A stretch of 18,960 nucleotides of DNA from Anaerolineaceae bacterium UBA3924 (GTDB lineage Bacteria > Chloroflexota > Anaerolineae > Anaerolineales > Anaerolineaceae). Within the stretch, counting starts at the first letter, position 1. The number at the start of each line of letters is the position of its first letter. Of this stretch, positions 6,150-12,723 are shown piece by piece. The translations under genes were made by a program, and so were the position numbers. Location of the stretch: positions 93,358-112,317 of the forward strand of contig DGEO01000034.1 in NCBI GenBank assembly GCA_002385985.1. The letters run 5' to 3'. The notes under the pieces are model-generated. The model saw only the letters and a program-made list of their open reading frames with translations, ran no database searches and was not told where the DNA came from.

Positions 6150-6542
6150 ATGCGCAGAATCAGCCTGATCTTATGTCTGTTTGTGCTGCTTTCACTGGCG
6201 CTGGCCGCCTGCGGTGGCGGGGCGGGGGATGACACCGGTGCTGTGATTGAAGACTATATCCAGGCCCTGGCCAACAAGGATGAGGCGGCCATCTCCACGG
6301 CCTCCTGCGCCGAGTGGGAGGAGATGGCGCTGCTCGAGCTGGACGCCTTCCAGGCCGTTGAGACCCGGCTGGAAGGGCTGTCCTGTTCTGAGGTCAGCCG
6401 GGAAGGGGATACCGCCCAGGTGAGCTGCGAGGGCACCCTGATTGCCACCTACAACGAAGAAGACCAGGATTTCCCTCTATCCGGCCGGATTTACCAGCTC
6501 GAACGTGAGGACGGTGAGTGGCGGGTATGCGGTTACCGGTAG
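6150..6542 (+). CDS. Small secreted lipoprotein of unknown function
   Basis: This 130-residue protein has a signal peptide ending in the lipobox LAAC (Cys21), so it is predicted to be anchored on the outer face of the cytoplasmic membrane. The mature part, GAVIEDYIQALANKDEAAISTASC followed by a beta-rich second half (GDTAQVSCEGTLIATY, EDGEWRVCGY), has the helix-then-sheet pattern and closing dGeWrVcg motif of NTF2-like/DUF4878-type lipoproteins. Four mature cysteines could form two disulphides. It is the first gene after the promoter at 6091, and its 3' end overlaps the following microprotein gene by 16 bases, tying it to the MBOAT operon. A role in the acylation system is possible but rests on position alone. 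ATG 6150 is chosen because AAAGG lies upstream at a workable distance. Confidence 0.85.
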   Translation: MRRISLILCLFVLLSLALAACGGGAGDDTGAVIEDYIQALANKDEAAISTASCAEWEEMALLELDAFQAVETRLEGLSCSEVSREGDTAQVSCEGTLIATYNEEDQDFPLSGRIYQLEREDGEWRVCGYR

Positions 6543-6682
6543 ACCGGCCGGCCTTGCTGCGCGGGCTGCGCGCCCTGTTTTCCGCGGAGAATCTGCTGGC
6601 CCTGCTGTTCTGCCTGATTCTGATTGCCCTGGTGATTCTCACCGCTGACAGCGCCCCGCTCTGGATCTATCAGGGTTTCTAA
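6527..6682 (+). CDS. Single-pass microprotein with DltX-like C-terminal acyl-shuttle motif
   Basis: This 51-residue ORF overlaps the end of the lipoprotein gene by 16 bases and stops directly before the ATG of the MBOAT gene with no gap. The N-terminus is arginine-rich (R2, R7, R12, R15). Residues 23-40 form one hydrophobic helix, and a short tail ends in WIYQGF (46-51), so the predicted topology is N-inside, C-outside. In the Dlt pathway the microprotein DltX has this layout. Its C-terminal FxYxxF hexapeptide carries the tyrosine that accepts the acyl group from the MBOAT protein DltB and passes it to the SGNH protein DltD. Here Tyr48 would play that part, with Trp in place of the first Phe. 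Codon use matches the neighbours and GGTGAGTGGCGGG precedes the ATG. Assignment rests on motif, topology and position. Confidence 0.85.
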   Translation: MRLPVDRPALLRGLRALFSAENLLALLFCLILIALVILTADSAPLWIYQGF

Positions 6683-8110
6683 ATGCTGCTTCCCCAGATT
6701 CTCGCCCTGGCCCTGATCGCCCTGCTGGTGCGCCTGTTTCTCAGGCCGCAGGCCCAGCGCTGGGCCATTTTCCTGCTCAGCGCGGCGGCCATCTTCTGGC
6801 TGCAGCCGGCCGTGCCGGTCCGCTATCTGGCTTTCTGGATGCCAGTCTGGACGCTGGCGCTGGCGGTGTTATCGTGGGTGATCACAACACCCCGCGAGCA
6901 GCGCGGCGGGCGGGAGAATCTAATTGCCGGTCTTGCGCTGGCAGGGGTGACTCTTCTGGTGCTGGCCGCCCGGGAGGTCTCCCTGCCGGATTTCCTGGCG
7001 CTGCCATCGCCGCCGCCTTTGCTGACCGCTCTGGCGGGGTTGGGCCTGGCCGCCCTGCTGGCCGGGGTGCTGGCGCGGTTCCTCCCCGTATCCCGCGCGG
7101 CCTGCGGAGCGGGCATCCTGGCGCTGATCACGCTCTTCGTGGTGCTCAAGCTGCAGCCGCTGGGGACGGCCGCCTCCGCTTTCCTGCGCACCACCGCCGG
7201 GCAGTCGGCAGCGCTGGCCTCCTTCACCGACCTGCGCTGGCTGGGCTTTTCCTACGTCGCCTTCCGCCTGCTTCATACCCTGCGCGACCGGCAGACCGGA
7301 CGATTGCCGGTGGTCAACCTGCGCGAGTACCTGACCTACGCCATCTTCTTCCCGTCCTTCACCGCCGGGCCGATCGACCGCCTGGAGCGCTTTACCCGCG
7401 ACCTGTGCGCCCCGGAGCGCCCGATCCCCGACGACCTGTGGGCGGGCGGCCGCCGGCTGGCGGTGGGGCTGTTCAAGAAGTTCGTCCTGGCCGATTCCCT
7501 GGCGCTGATCGCCCTCAACGGCCAGAACGCAGCCCAGGTCAGCGCCCCGGCCTGGCTGTGGGTGCTAGTCTACGCCTACACCTTCCAGATCTACTTCGAC
7601 TTCGCCGGATACACCGACATCGCCATCGGCCTGGGGACCTTCCTGGGTATCCAGCTGCCGGAAAATTTCAACCGCCCCTACCTGCGCACCTCGCTGGCGA
7701 CGTTCTGGAACTCCTGGCATATGACTCTGACCAACTGGTTCCGGGCTTACTTCTTCAACCCCTTCACCCGCTGGCTGCGTTCCGGGCCGCGTTCGCTGCC
7801 TGTCCCGGCGGTGATTCTGATCACCCAGGTGGCCACCATGGTGCTGATCGGCCTGTGGCACGGCATCACCTGGTCCTTTGTCGCCTGGGGCCTGTGGCAC
7901 GGCCTGGGGCTGTTCGTGCAGAACCGCTGGACGGACTTCATCCGCCCACGCCTGACCGGCGCCACGCCCCGCCAGCGCTCGCTGCTGACCGGGCTTTCCT
8001 GGCTGCTGACCTTCAATTATGTCGCCCTGGGATGGGTGTGGTTTGCACTGCCGGATGCATCCCTCTCACTGCGCGTGCTGCTGCGCCTCTTCGGGCTGGC
8101 GGGCGCGTAG
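6683..8110 (+). CDS. MBOAT family O-acyltransferase (DltB/AlgI-like)
   Basis: This 475-residue polytopic membrane protein has about eleven hydrophobic segments. The family core is clear: YLTYAIFFPSFTAGPIDRLERF, then FDFAGYTDIAIGLGTFLGI, ENFNRPYLRTSLATFWNSWH and VLIGLWHGITWSFVAWGLWHG. His393, within GLWHG, is the expected catalytic histidine; a second GLWHG places His406 nearby. MBOAT proteins of this type take an acyl group from a cytoplasmic thioester and expose it outside for transfer to a polysaccharide or teichoic acid. The C-terminus (LFGLAGA) lacks the acyl-shuttle hexapeptide that some MBOAT proteins carry, which fits its presence on the separate microprotein just upstream. A CAGGG ribosome-binding site lies inside the microprotein gene. 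The acyl donor is probably the carrier protein encoded at 12471. Confidence 0.92.
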   Translation: MLLPQILALALIALLVRLFLRPQAQRWAIFLLSAAAIFWLQPAVPVRYLAFWMPVWTLALAVLSWVITTPREQRGGRENLIAGLALAGVTLLVLAAREVSLPDFLALPSPPPLLTALAGLGLAALLAGVLARFLPVSRAACGAGILALITLFVVLKLQPLGTAASAFLRTTAGQSAALASFTDLRWLGFSYVAFRLLHTLRDRQTGRLPVVNLREYLTYAIFFPSFTAGPIDRLERFTRDLCAPERPIPDDLWAGGRRLAVGLFKKFVLADSLALIALNGQNAAQVSAPAWLWVLVYAYTFQIYFDFAGYTDIAIGLGTFLGIQLPENFNRPYLRTSLATFWNSWHMTLTNWFRAYFFNPFTRWLRSGPRSLPVPAVILITQVATMVLIGLWHGITWSFVAWGLWHGLGLFVQNRWTDFIRPRLTGATPRQRSLLTGLSWLLTFNYVALGWVWFALPDASLSLRVLLRLFGLAGA

Positions 8111-8121
8111 CGGGGGACGGG

Positions 8122-8127
8122 TATAAT
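8122..8127 (+). promoter_or_regulatory. Internal -10 box within the acylation operon
   Basis: A perfect TATAAT lies 12 bases after the MBOAT stop codon, with a predicted start near 8134. No good -35 is visible because the upstream sequence is coding. It may give extra expression of the SGNH, carrier-protein and ligase genes. Confidence 0.45.
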
Positions 8128-8153
8128 AACCGCTTACAACTGGAATGTTTTCC

Positions 8154-9119
8154 ATGAATCGCACCGCAACCAATCTGCTGGTAATCACCCTGCTTCTGCT
8201 GGCGCTGCTGAGCGCCTGTTCGCCCCCGGAGTGGAGCGGCGGCGGGATGCAGGCAGCCGTCTACGACCCGGTGACCGCCGCGCCGTCCCATACGCCGACC
8301 ATCACCCCTACCTTCACCATTACCCCCACCGAAGCACCCACCGAAACCCCGACCATCACGCCTTCGCCCACGCTGGACACCCGCCCGCTGCCCGAGCAGT
8401 GGTCCTCCTGGCCGGTGGTGCCTGAGATCAGCCACCACACCCGTGATATTTACCGCCAGGGCCTGGCCATGGGCAACAACCCCCGGGCTTACACTGTGGT
8501 GGGCGACTGCCAGTCTGTGCCGGAAGTGTTCCTGGGCATCTACGCCACCGACCGCTACTGGCTGGGCGATGAGTACGCCTACCTGCAGGAGACCATCGAC
8601 TACTTCGCCGGCTCCTTCGACCATGTGTCCGCGGCGGTGCGGGACGGGCTGAGCGCTCCATCGGCGCTGTCGCCCACCTGGGCCGACCAGACCATGTGCG
8701 AGAGCGGCGAATCGCCGGTCGCGTGCGAGCTGCGCCGCACCCGGCCTTCCATCGTCTTCATCAACCTGGGCACCAACTGGCGCGCCGACGCCTCCGCCGA
8801 GGCCTACGGCAAATATCTGCGCCAGATCGTTGAAGAGGTCATCGCCGCCGGGGCGGTGCCGGTGCTCTCCACCAAAGCTGACAACGTCGAGGGCGACCAC
8901 TCCATCAACCTGATGACCGCCCGCGTGGCCTACGAGTACGACATCCCCCTGATGAACGTCTGGCTGGCCGTCCAGGACCTGCCCAACGGCGGGCTGGACG
9001 CCGAGCGCGACGACCTGTACCTGACCGTCGACGCCTGGGACCGGCGCAGCTTTACCGCCCTGCGCGCGCTGGATGCCCTGCGCCTGGCCCTGCAGGACCT
9101 GGAGCCGCTGACGCCATGA
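8154..9119 (+). CDS. SGNH-like lipoprotein with Cys in the nucleophile position
   Basis: A 321-residue lipoprotein: signal peptide with lipobox LSAC, a Thr/Pro-rich linker (about residues 44-80), then an SGNH/GDSL-hydrolase-like domain. Block I reads VGDCQ with Cys119 where the family normally has Ser. Block III GTN (206-208) is intact. In block V the usual DxxH reads D286-D-L-Y289, so the catalytic His is Tyr. A second paralog at 10357 shares WPVVPE, VGDCQ and STKADNVEGDHSIN. The protein may bind or carry an acyl chain or glycan rather than act as a classical esterase. ATG 8154 is preferred to the in-frame ATG 8145 because GGAA sits eight bases before it. The stop overlaps the next start (ATGA). 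Confidence 0.83.
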   Translation: MNRTATNLLVITLLLLALLSACSPPEWSGGGMQAAVYDPVTAAPSHTPTITPTFTITPTEAPTETPTITPSPTLDTRPLPEQWSSWPVVPEISHHTRDIYRQGLAMGNNPRAYTVVGDCQSVPEVFLGIYATDRYWLGDEYAYLQETIDYFAGSFDHVSAAVRDGLSAPSALSPTWADQTMCESGESPVACELRRTRPSIVFINLGTNWRADASAEAYGKYLRQIVEEVIAAGAVPVLSTKADNVEGDHSINLMTARVAYEYDIPLMNVWLAVQDLPNGGLDAERDDLYLTVDAWDRRSFTALRALDALRLALQDLEPLTP

Positions 9120-10234
9120 GCGCGCCTGAACGCCCCGGCCGCCTGCTGTGGAACGTGGTCTGGAAGGGCCTGCTGCTCTTCCTGATCTTCAACCTGCTTT
9201 TTGCCGCCTTTCCGCCGCGGCTGGGGAAAGTCTCGGCCTACAACCGCCTGTTCCCCGGGCGGGCGCGCTTCCCCTTCGGCGAAAACCCGGCCCAGTCCTA
9301 CAACCTGAGCCTGTACGACGTGGACGCCATGTTCGCCTCGCATGAAATTGCGGCCCTCAAACCCGCCGGCGAGTTCCGCGTGCTGGTGGTGGGGGATTCG
9401 TCCGTCTGGGGGACGCTGCTGCGGCCCGAGCAGACCCTCTCCGCCTACCTGACCGCCGCGCTGGCGGACAACCGCTGCGGGCTGCCGGTGAAAGTCTACA
9501 ACCTGGGCTACCCCACGCTCTCGCTGACCAAGGATCTGATGATCATCGACCGGGCGATGGAATACCAGCCCGACCTGATCATCTGGATGGTGACGCTGGA
9601 GTCCTTTGCCCGCGCCAAGCAGCTGGAATCGCCCATCGTGGCCAACAATCCCGGCATCGTATCCGATCTGGCGGAGCGCTACAACCTCTCGCTGGCGCCG
9701 CGCTTCGAGGGCACCTGGCTGGATAGGACCATCGTCGGGCAGCGCCGCGCCCTGGCCGACTGGACGCGCCTGCAGCTGTACGGCGTGATGTGGGCCGCAA
9801 CCGGCGTGGACCAGTTCTACCCGGAGACCTACCAGCCCGCCGCCCGTGATCTGGACCCGGACCCCGCCTGGCAGGGACTGGAGCCGGACGAGCTGCCCGT
9901 GGATGCGCTGGCGCTGGACGTGCTCGGGGCGGGCATGCGTGCCGCCGGTGACGTGCCGGTCCTGCTGGTCAACGAGCCCATGCTCATCTCCAACGGGGAA
10001 AACCGGGATGTCCGGTATAATTTCTTTTATCCGCGCTGGGCTTACGACCAGTACCGCCAGATCCTCTCGGCTTTGAGCGAACAGCTCGGCTGGAACTATC
10101 TGGATCTCTGGCGGCTGGTTCCGCAGAGCGAGTTCACCAACAGCGCCATTCACCTGACCCCGGCCGGAGAGCAGCAGCTGGCCGCTGAGATCGCCCCGGT
10201 CGTGGAGCAGGAAGCCTGCTGGTTTGAGGATTAG
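9116..10234 (+). CDS. Membrane-anchored SGNH acyltransferase-like protein (DltD/AlgJ role)
   Basis: This 372-residue protein has one N-terminal membrane helix (about residues 11-31) and an extracytoplasmic SGNH domain. Block I is VVGDSSVWG with Ser95 as the expected nucleophile, and the C-terminal catalytic His is His346 in NSAIHLTPAGEQQL. The position three before it, usually Asp, is Ser343. In envelope O-acylation systems an anchored SGNH protein of this kind (DltD, AlgJ/AlgX-like) takes the acyl group from the MBOAT partner or its shuttle motif onto Ser and transfers it to the polymer. The gene overlaps the previous one by four bases and lies two genes downstream of the MBOAT gene, which supports that role. 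Specificity is unknown, and a hydrolase removing acyl groups is a possible alternative. Confidence 0.85.
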   Translation: MSAPERPGRLLWNVVWKGLLLFLIFNLLFAAFPPRLGKVSAYNRLFPGRARFPFGENPAQSYNLSLYDVDAMFASHEIAALKPAGEFRVLVVGDSSVWGTLLRPEQTLSAYLTAALADNRCGLPVKVYNLGYPTLSLTKDLMIIDRAMEYQPDLIIWMVTLESFARAKQLESPIVANNPGIVSDLAERYNLSLAPRFEGTWLDRTIVGQRRALADWTRLQLYGVMWAATGVDQFYPETYQPAARDLDPDPAWQGLEPDELPVDALALDVLGAGMRAAGDVPVLLVNEPMLISNGENRDVRYNFFYPRWAYDQYRQILSALSEQLGWNYLDLWRLVPQSEFTNSAIHLTPAGEQQLAAEIAPVVEQEACWFED

Positions 10235-10356
10235 GCCTTGGCATGTGATTCATCAGCGCGCCGGCGGCGTGATTATCGGGTAACTTCAGACTGGCTCCGG
10301 ACGGCGCTGGCCCTGCCGCTGACGTACTGCCCCGCGGCGGTCGAGGAGGTTGATCG
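10235..10356 (+). other. Short intergenic spacer before the second SGNH lipoprotein
   Basis: No promoter or terminator is evident. A frame opening with TTG at 10238 stays open for 40 codons and ends in a TGA that overlaps the ATG at 10357, but the product is low-complexity and unrecognisable. A strong GAGGAGGT (10343-10350) six bases before the ATG at 10357 serves the next gene. Confidence 0.5.
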
Positions 10357-12459
10357 ATGACGCGACCCTCGCGTTATGCACTGCTCATTTTGATGGTTTT
10401 ACTGGTACTGAGCGCCTGCGCCGCGCCGCCCGCGGAGGGTGAAGCCCCGGCCGCCTCTCTGACCCCGGCGAAGACAGCCGCTGCAGCCTTCCAGGGCGAG
10501 ACCGCCGTCACCCCCTCCGCCGAACCTCAGATCACGCCGCTCCCAGGCGAAACCCTTCCGCCGCAGCCCACCCCCACGCCGGACCAGCGCCTGGACCCGG
10601 CCGACTGGCGGGACTGGCCGGTCGTTCCCGAGCGCATCAGCCCGGCGCTGCAGGCTCTCTACCGCGAGGGCATCGCCCGGGGCAACAGCCCGCACGCCTT
10701 CTCCAAGGTCGGCGACTGCCAGGCCATCAAGGAAGTGCTGATGGGCCTGTACGATGACCCCATGCGCTACCGGCTGCCCGAGGACGAGCAGTACCTGGCT
10801 GAGACCATTGAAAACTTCGCCGGCTCCTTCAACCGCGACGGGCAGGCCGTCAAGGGCGGGTACAACGCCGCCGCGGTGCTCTCGCCCATGTGGGCTGACC
10901 CGCAGGTCTGCGAGCCGGGCGAATCCCCGCTGGAGTGCGAGTACCGTGTACACCGCCCCTCCATCGCGCTGATCAGCCTGGAGGTCTGGTGGGACGGGCG
11001 CACGCCCGAGCGCTACGAGCAGTACATGCGCACCATCATCGAGTTCTACCTGGAGAACGGGGTGGTGCCCATCCTTTCCACCAAGGCCGACAACGTCGAG
11101 GGCGATCATTCCATCAACCGCATTACCGCCGAGCTGGCCTACGAGTACGATTTGCCGCTGTGGAACTTCTGGCTGGCCGTGCAGGATATGCCCTACGCCG
11201 GTCTGGACCCCACCCGCCCGGACGGTTTCCACATTTCCTACGAGGCCTGGACGGTGCGCAGCCACACCGCGCTGGAGACGCTGGACGCCGTCTGGCGCAT
11301 GCTGAACCAGCAGGACGTGCCCGTGCCTGAAACGGCCGAAACCCCGCAGATTACCCCTGCAGCGAGCGAGACGGAGGAGCCAGTTTCCGTGCTCTTCCTC
11401 CCCGCCGAACTGCTGTCGGCGCCGGAGGAGGGGGCGGATCCGGGCAAACCGGCGCTGATCCTCTCGCTGGCGGAGCGCGGCGAGACCGGCACGCAGCCGC
11501 TGGGTCTGCGCCTGCTGGACCCGCAGAGCGGCGCGCTGACCGAACTGCCCGGCGGCACGCGCGCCCTGCAGGCTGTCTCGCCGGAGGGGCACTTCTGGCT
11601 GGCCAGCGAAGGAACCCGGCTGTACCTGCAGTCGCTCGACCAGGCCGGCCAGCCGCTGGAAATCCTGCTGGATAACCGCGCCGTCCCGCCCTCCGCCGGC
11701 CAGACTGCCGCCTGGGGCCTGGACGGTTCCATCTTCCTGCTGGCGCGCGATTCCGAAGGCGAGACCCGGCTGGACTGGCTTCCTGCGGACGGCTCCGAGC
11801 GCGTCTCGCTGGATACCGGGGGACAGCAGCCCGCTGCGCTGCTCGGCCCTTCAGCCGGTGAGCGGGTTTACTGGCTGGCCGAGTGCGCCGGATGCGAAAT
11901 TCCGCCGGTGTGGTCCTCCCCGCTGGACGGCGGCGAGGCAGCCGAACTGGGAGCCTATCTGCGCCCGGCCCTCTCGCCGGACGGCGCCCGCATGGCCTAT
12001 CTGGTCGAGAACGAGGACGGGACCGAGACCCTGGGCCTGCTGGACCTGATCAACGGCGCCGACCGGCAGCTGCCCCTGCCGCCCGGCGCGCTGGTCGACG
12101 GGGCCTGGTCGGCCGACAGCCGCCTGCTGGCCCTGCTGATGGCCGAGCGCTCGGATTACTCCGGCCGGCAGTTCGGCTTCCGCACCTATATCCTGGACGC
12201 CAACACCTTCTCCCTGCGCCAGGTGCTGGAGCTGGACGGCCTGAACGGCCGCGTGCTCTACGCGCCGGACGGGGTGCAGCTGGTGCGGGCGTCCACGCTC
12301 ATCCAGGACAGCGCCTACCGGCTGCACCTGGAGCAGCTGGACCTGCGCTCCAACACCGCCGCCGCTTATGACGAGAGCCTGCCTCCGGCCGGGGAGGGGT
12401 TCCTCTGGGTCCAGTCGCTGGCCTGGGTCCAGCTCCCGGCATCCACTTTATCGCCTTAA
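10357..12459 (+). CDS. SGNH-like lipoprotein fused to a C-terminal TolB-like beta-propeller
   Basis: A 700-residue lipoprotein: signal peptide with LSAC lipobox, Pro/Thr/Ala-rich linker (about residues 25-80), SGNH-like domain (about 81-325), a second linker, then a beta-propeller-like region (about 345-690) with repeats such as LSPDGARMAYL and WSADSRLLALL. The SGNH part is a clear paralog of the protein at 8154. Block I is VGDCQ with Cys121, block III has lost GTN (E209-V-W211), but block V keeps D289-G-F-H292. The two paralogs thus lack different catalytic blocks. The propeller could bind a glycan or partner protein outside the cell. It is followed eleven bases later by the carrier-protein gene. 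The fusion is continuous in one frame with no sign of an assembly join. Confidence 0.83.
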   Translation: MTRPSRYALLILMVLLVLSACAAPPAEGEAPAASLTPAKTAAAAFQGETAVTPSAEPQITPLPGETLPPQPTPTPDQRLDPADWRDWPVVPERISPALQALYREGIARGNSPHAFSKVGDCQAIKEVLMGLYDDPMRYRLPEDEQYLAETIENFAGSFNRDGQAVKGGYNAAAVLSPMWADPQVCEPGESPLECEYRVHRPSIALISLEVWWDGRTPERYEQYMRTIIEFYLENGVVPILSTKADNVEGDHSINRITAELAYEYDLPLWNFWLAVQDMPYAGLDPTRPDGFHISYEAWTVRSHTALETLDAVWRMLNQQDVPVPETAETPQITPAASETEEPVSVLFLPAELLSAPEEGADPGKPALILSLAERGETGTQPLGLRLLDPQSGALTELPGGTRALQAVSPEGHFWLASEGTRLYLQSLDQAGQPLEILLDNRAVPPSAGQTAAWGLDGSIFLLARDSEGETRLDWLPADGSERVSLDTGGQQPAALLGPSAGERVYWLAECAGCEIPPVWSSPLDGGEAAELGAYLRPALSPDGARMAYLVENEDGTETLGLLDLINGADRQLPLPPGALVDGAWSADSRLLALLMAERSDYSGRQFGFRTYILDANTFSLRQVLELDGLNGRVLYAPDGVQLVRASTLIQDSAYRLHLEQLDLRSNTAAAYDESLPPAGEGFLWVQSLAWVQLPASTLSP

Positions 12460-12470
12460 GGAGTGCCTGC

Positions 12471-12719
12471 ATGAACGCAGAACGCATTGAAACTCTGTCC
12501 AGTCACATCGCCGCCAAGATCCTCAAGCAGCCCAACCGCAAGATCGGCGCCGACGAGCCGGTGATCTCCTCCGGCCTGATCGATTCCTTCTCGCTGGTGG
12601 ACCTGGCGCTGTTCGTGGAGGACACCTTCGGGGTGCATCTGGACGACGCCGAACTGACCGCCGAAACCTTCGACACCCTGCGCGAGCTGGACCAGCTGAT
12701 CGAGTCCCGGCAGGCCTGA
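12471..12719 (+). CDS. Acyl carrier protein (DltC-like role)
   Basis: This 82-residue acidic protein has the four-helix layout of acyl/peptidyl carrier proteins. The modification site is Ser39 in GLIDSFSLVDLALFVEDTFG, which would carry 4'-phosphopantetheine. DSF rather than DSL is seen in carrier proteins of non-ribosomal and Dlt-type pathways. AAGGAG precedes the ATG at good distance. It ends four bases before the acyl-AMP ligase gene, so the ligase almost certainly loads it. It would hold the acyl thioester in the cytoplasm as donor for the MBOAT protein. It is unlikely to be the housekeeping fatty-acid-synthesis ACP, since no fab gene is nearby. Confidence 0.92.
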   Translation: MNAERIETLSSHIAAKILKQPNRKIGADEPVISSGLIDSFSLVDLALFVEDTFGVHLDDAELTAETFDTLRELDQLIESRQA

Positions 12720-12723
12720 GCGC

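Noticed and set aside
6143..6152. ATG at 6143 as the start of the small lipoprotein
   Set aside because: It is out of frame with the signal peptide; the ATG at 6150 gives an ideal lipoprotein N-terminus.
10238..10360. 40-codon ORF from TTG ending in ATGA overlap with the second SGNH lipoprotein
   Set aside because: The ATGA overlap is attractive, but the start is weak, the product is low-complexity, and the downstream gene has its own strong ribosome-binding site.
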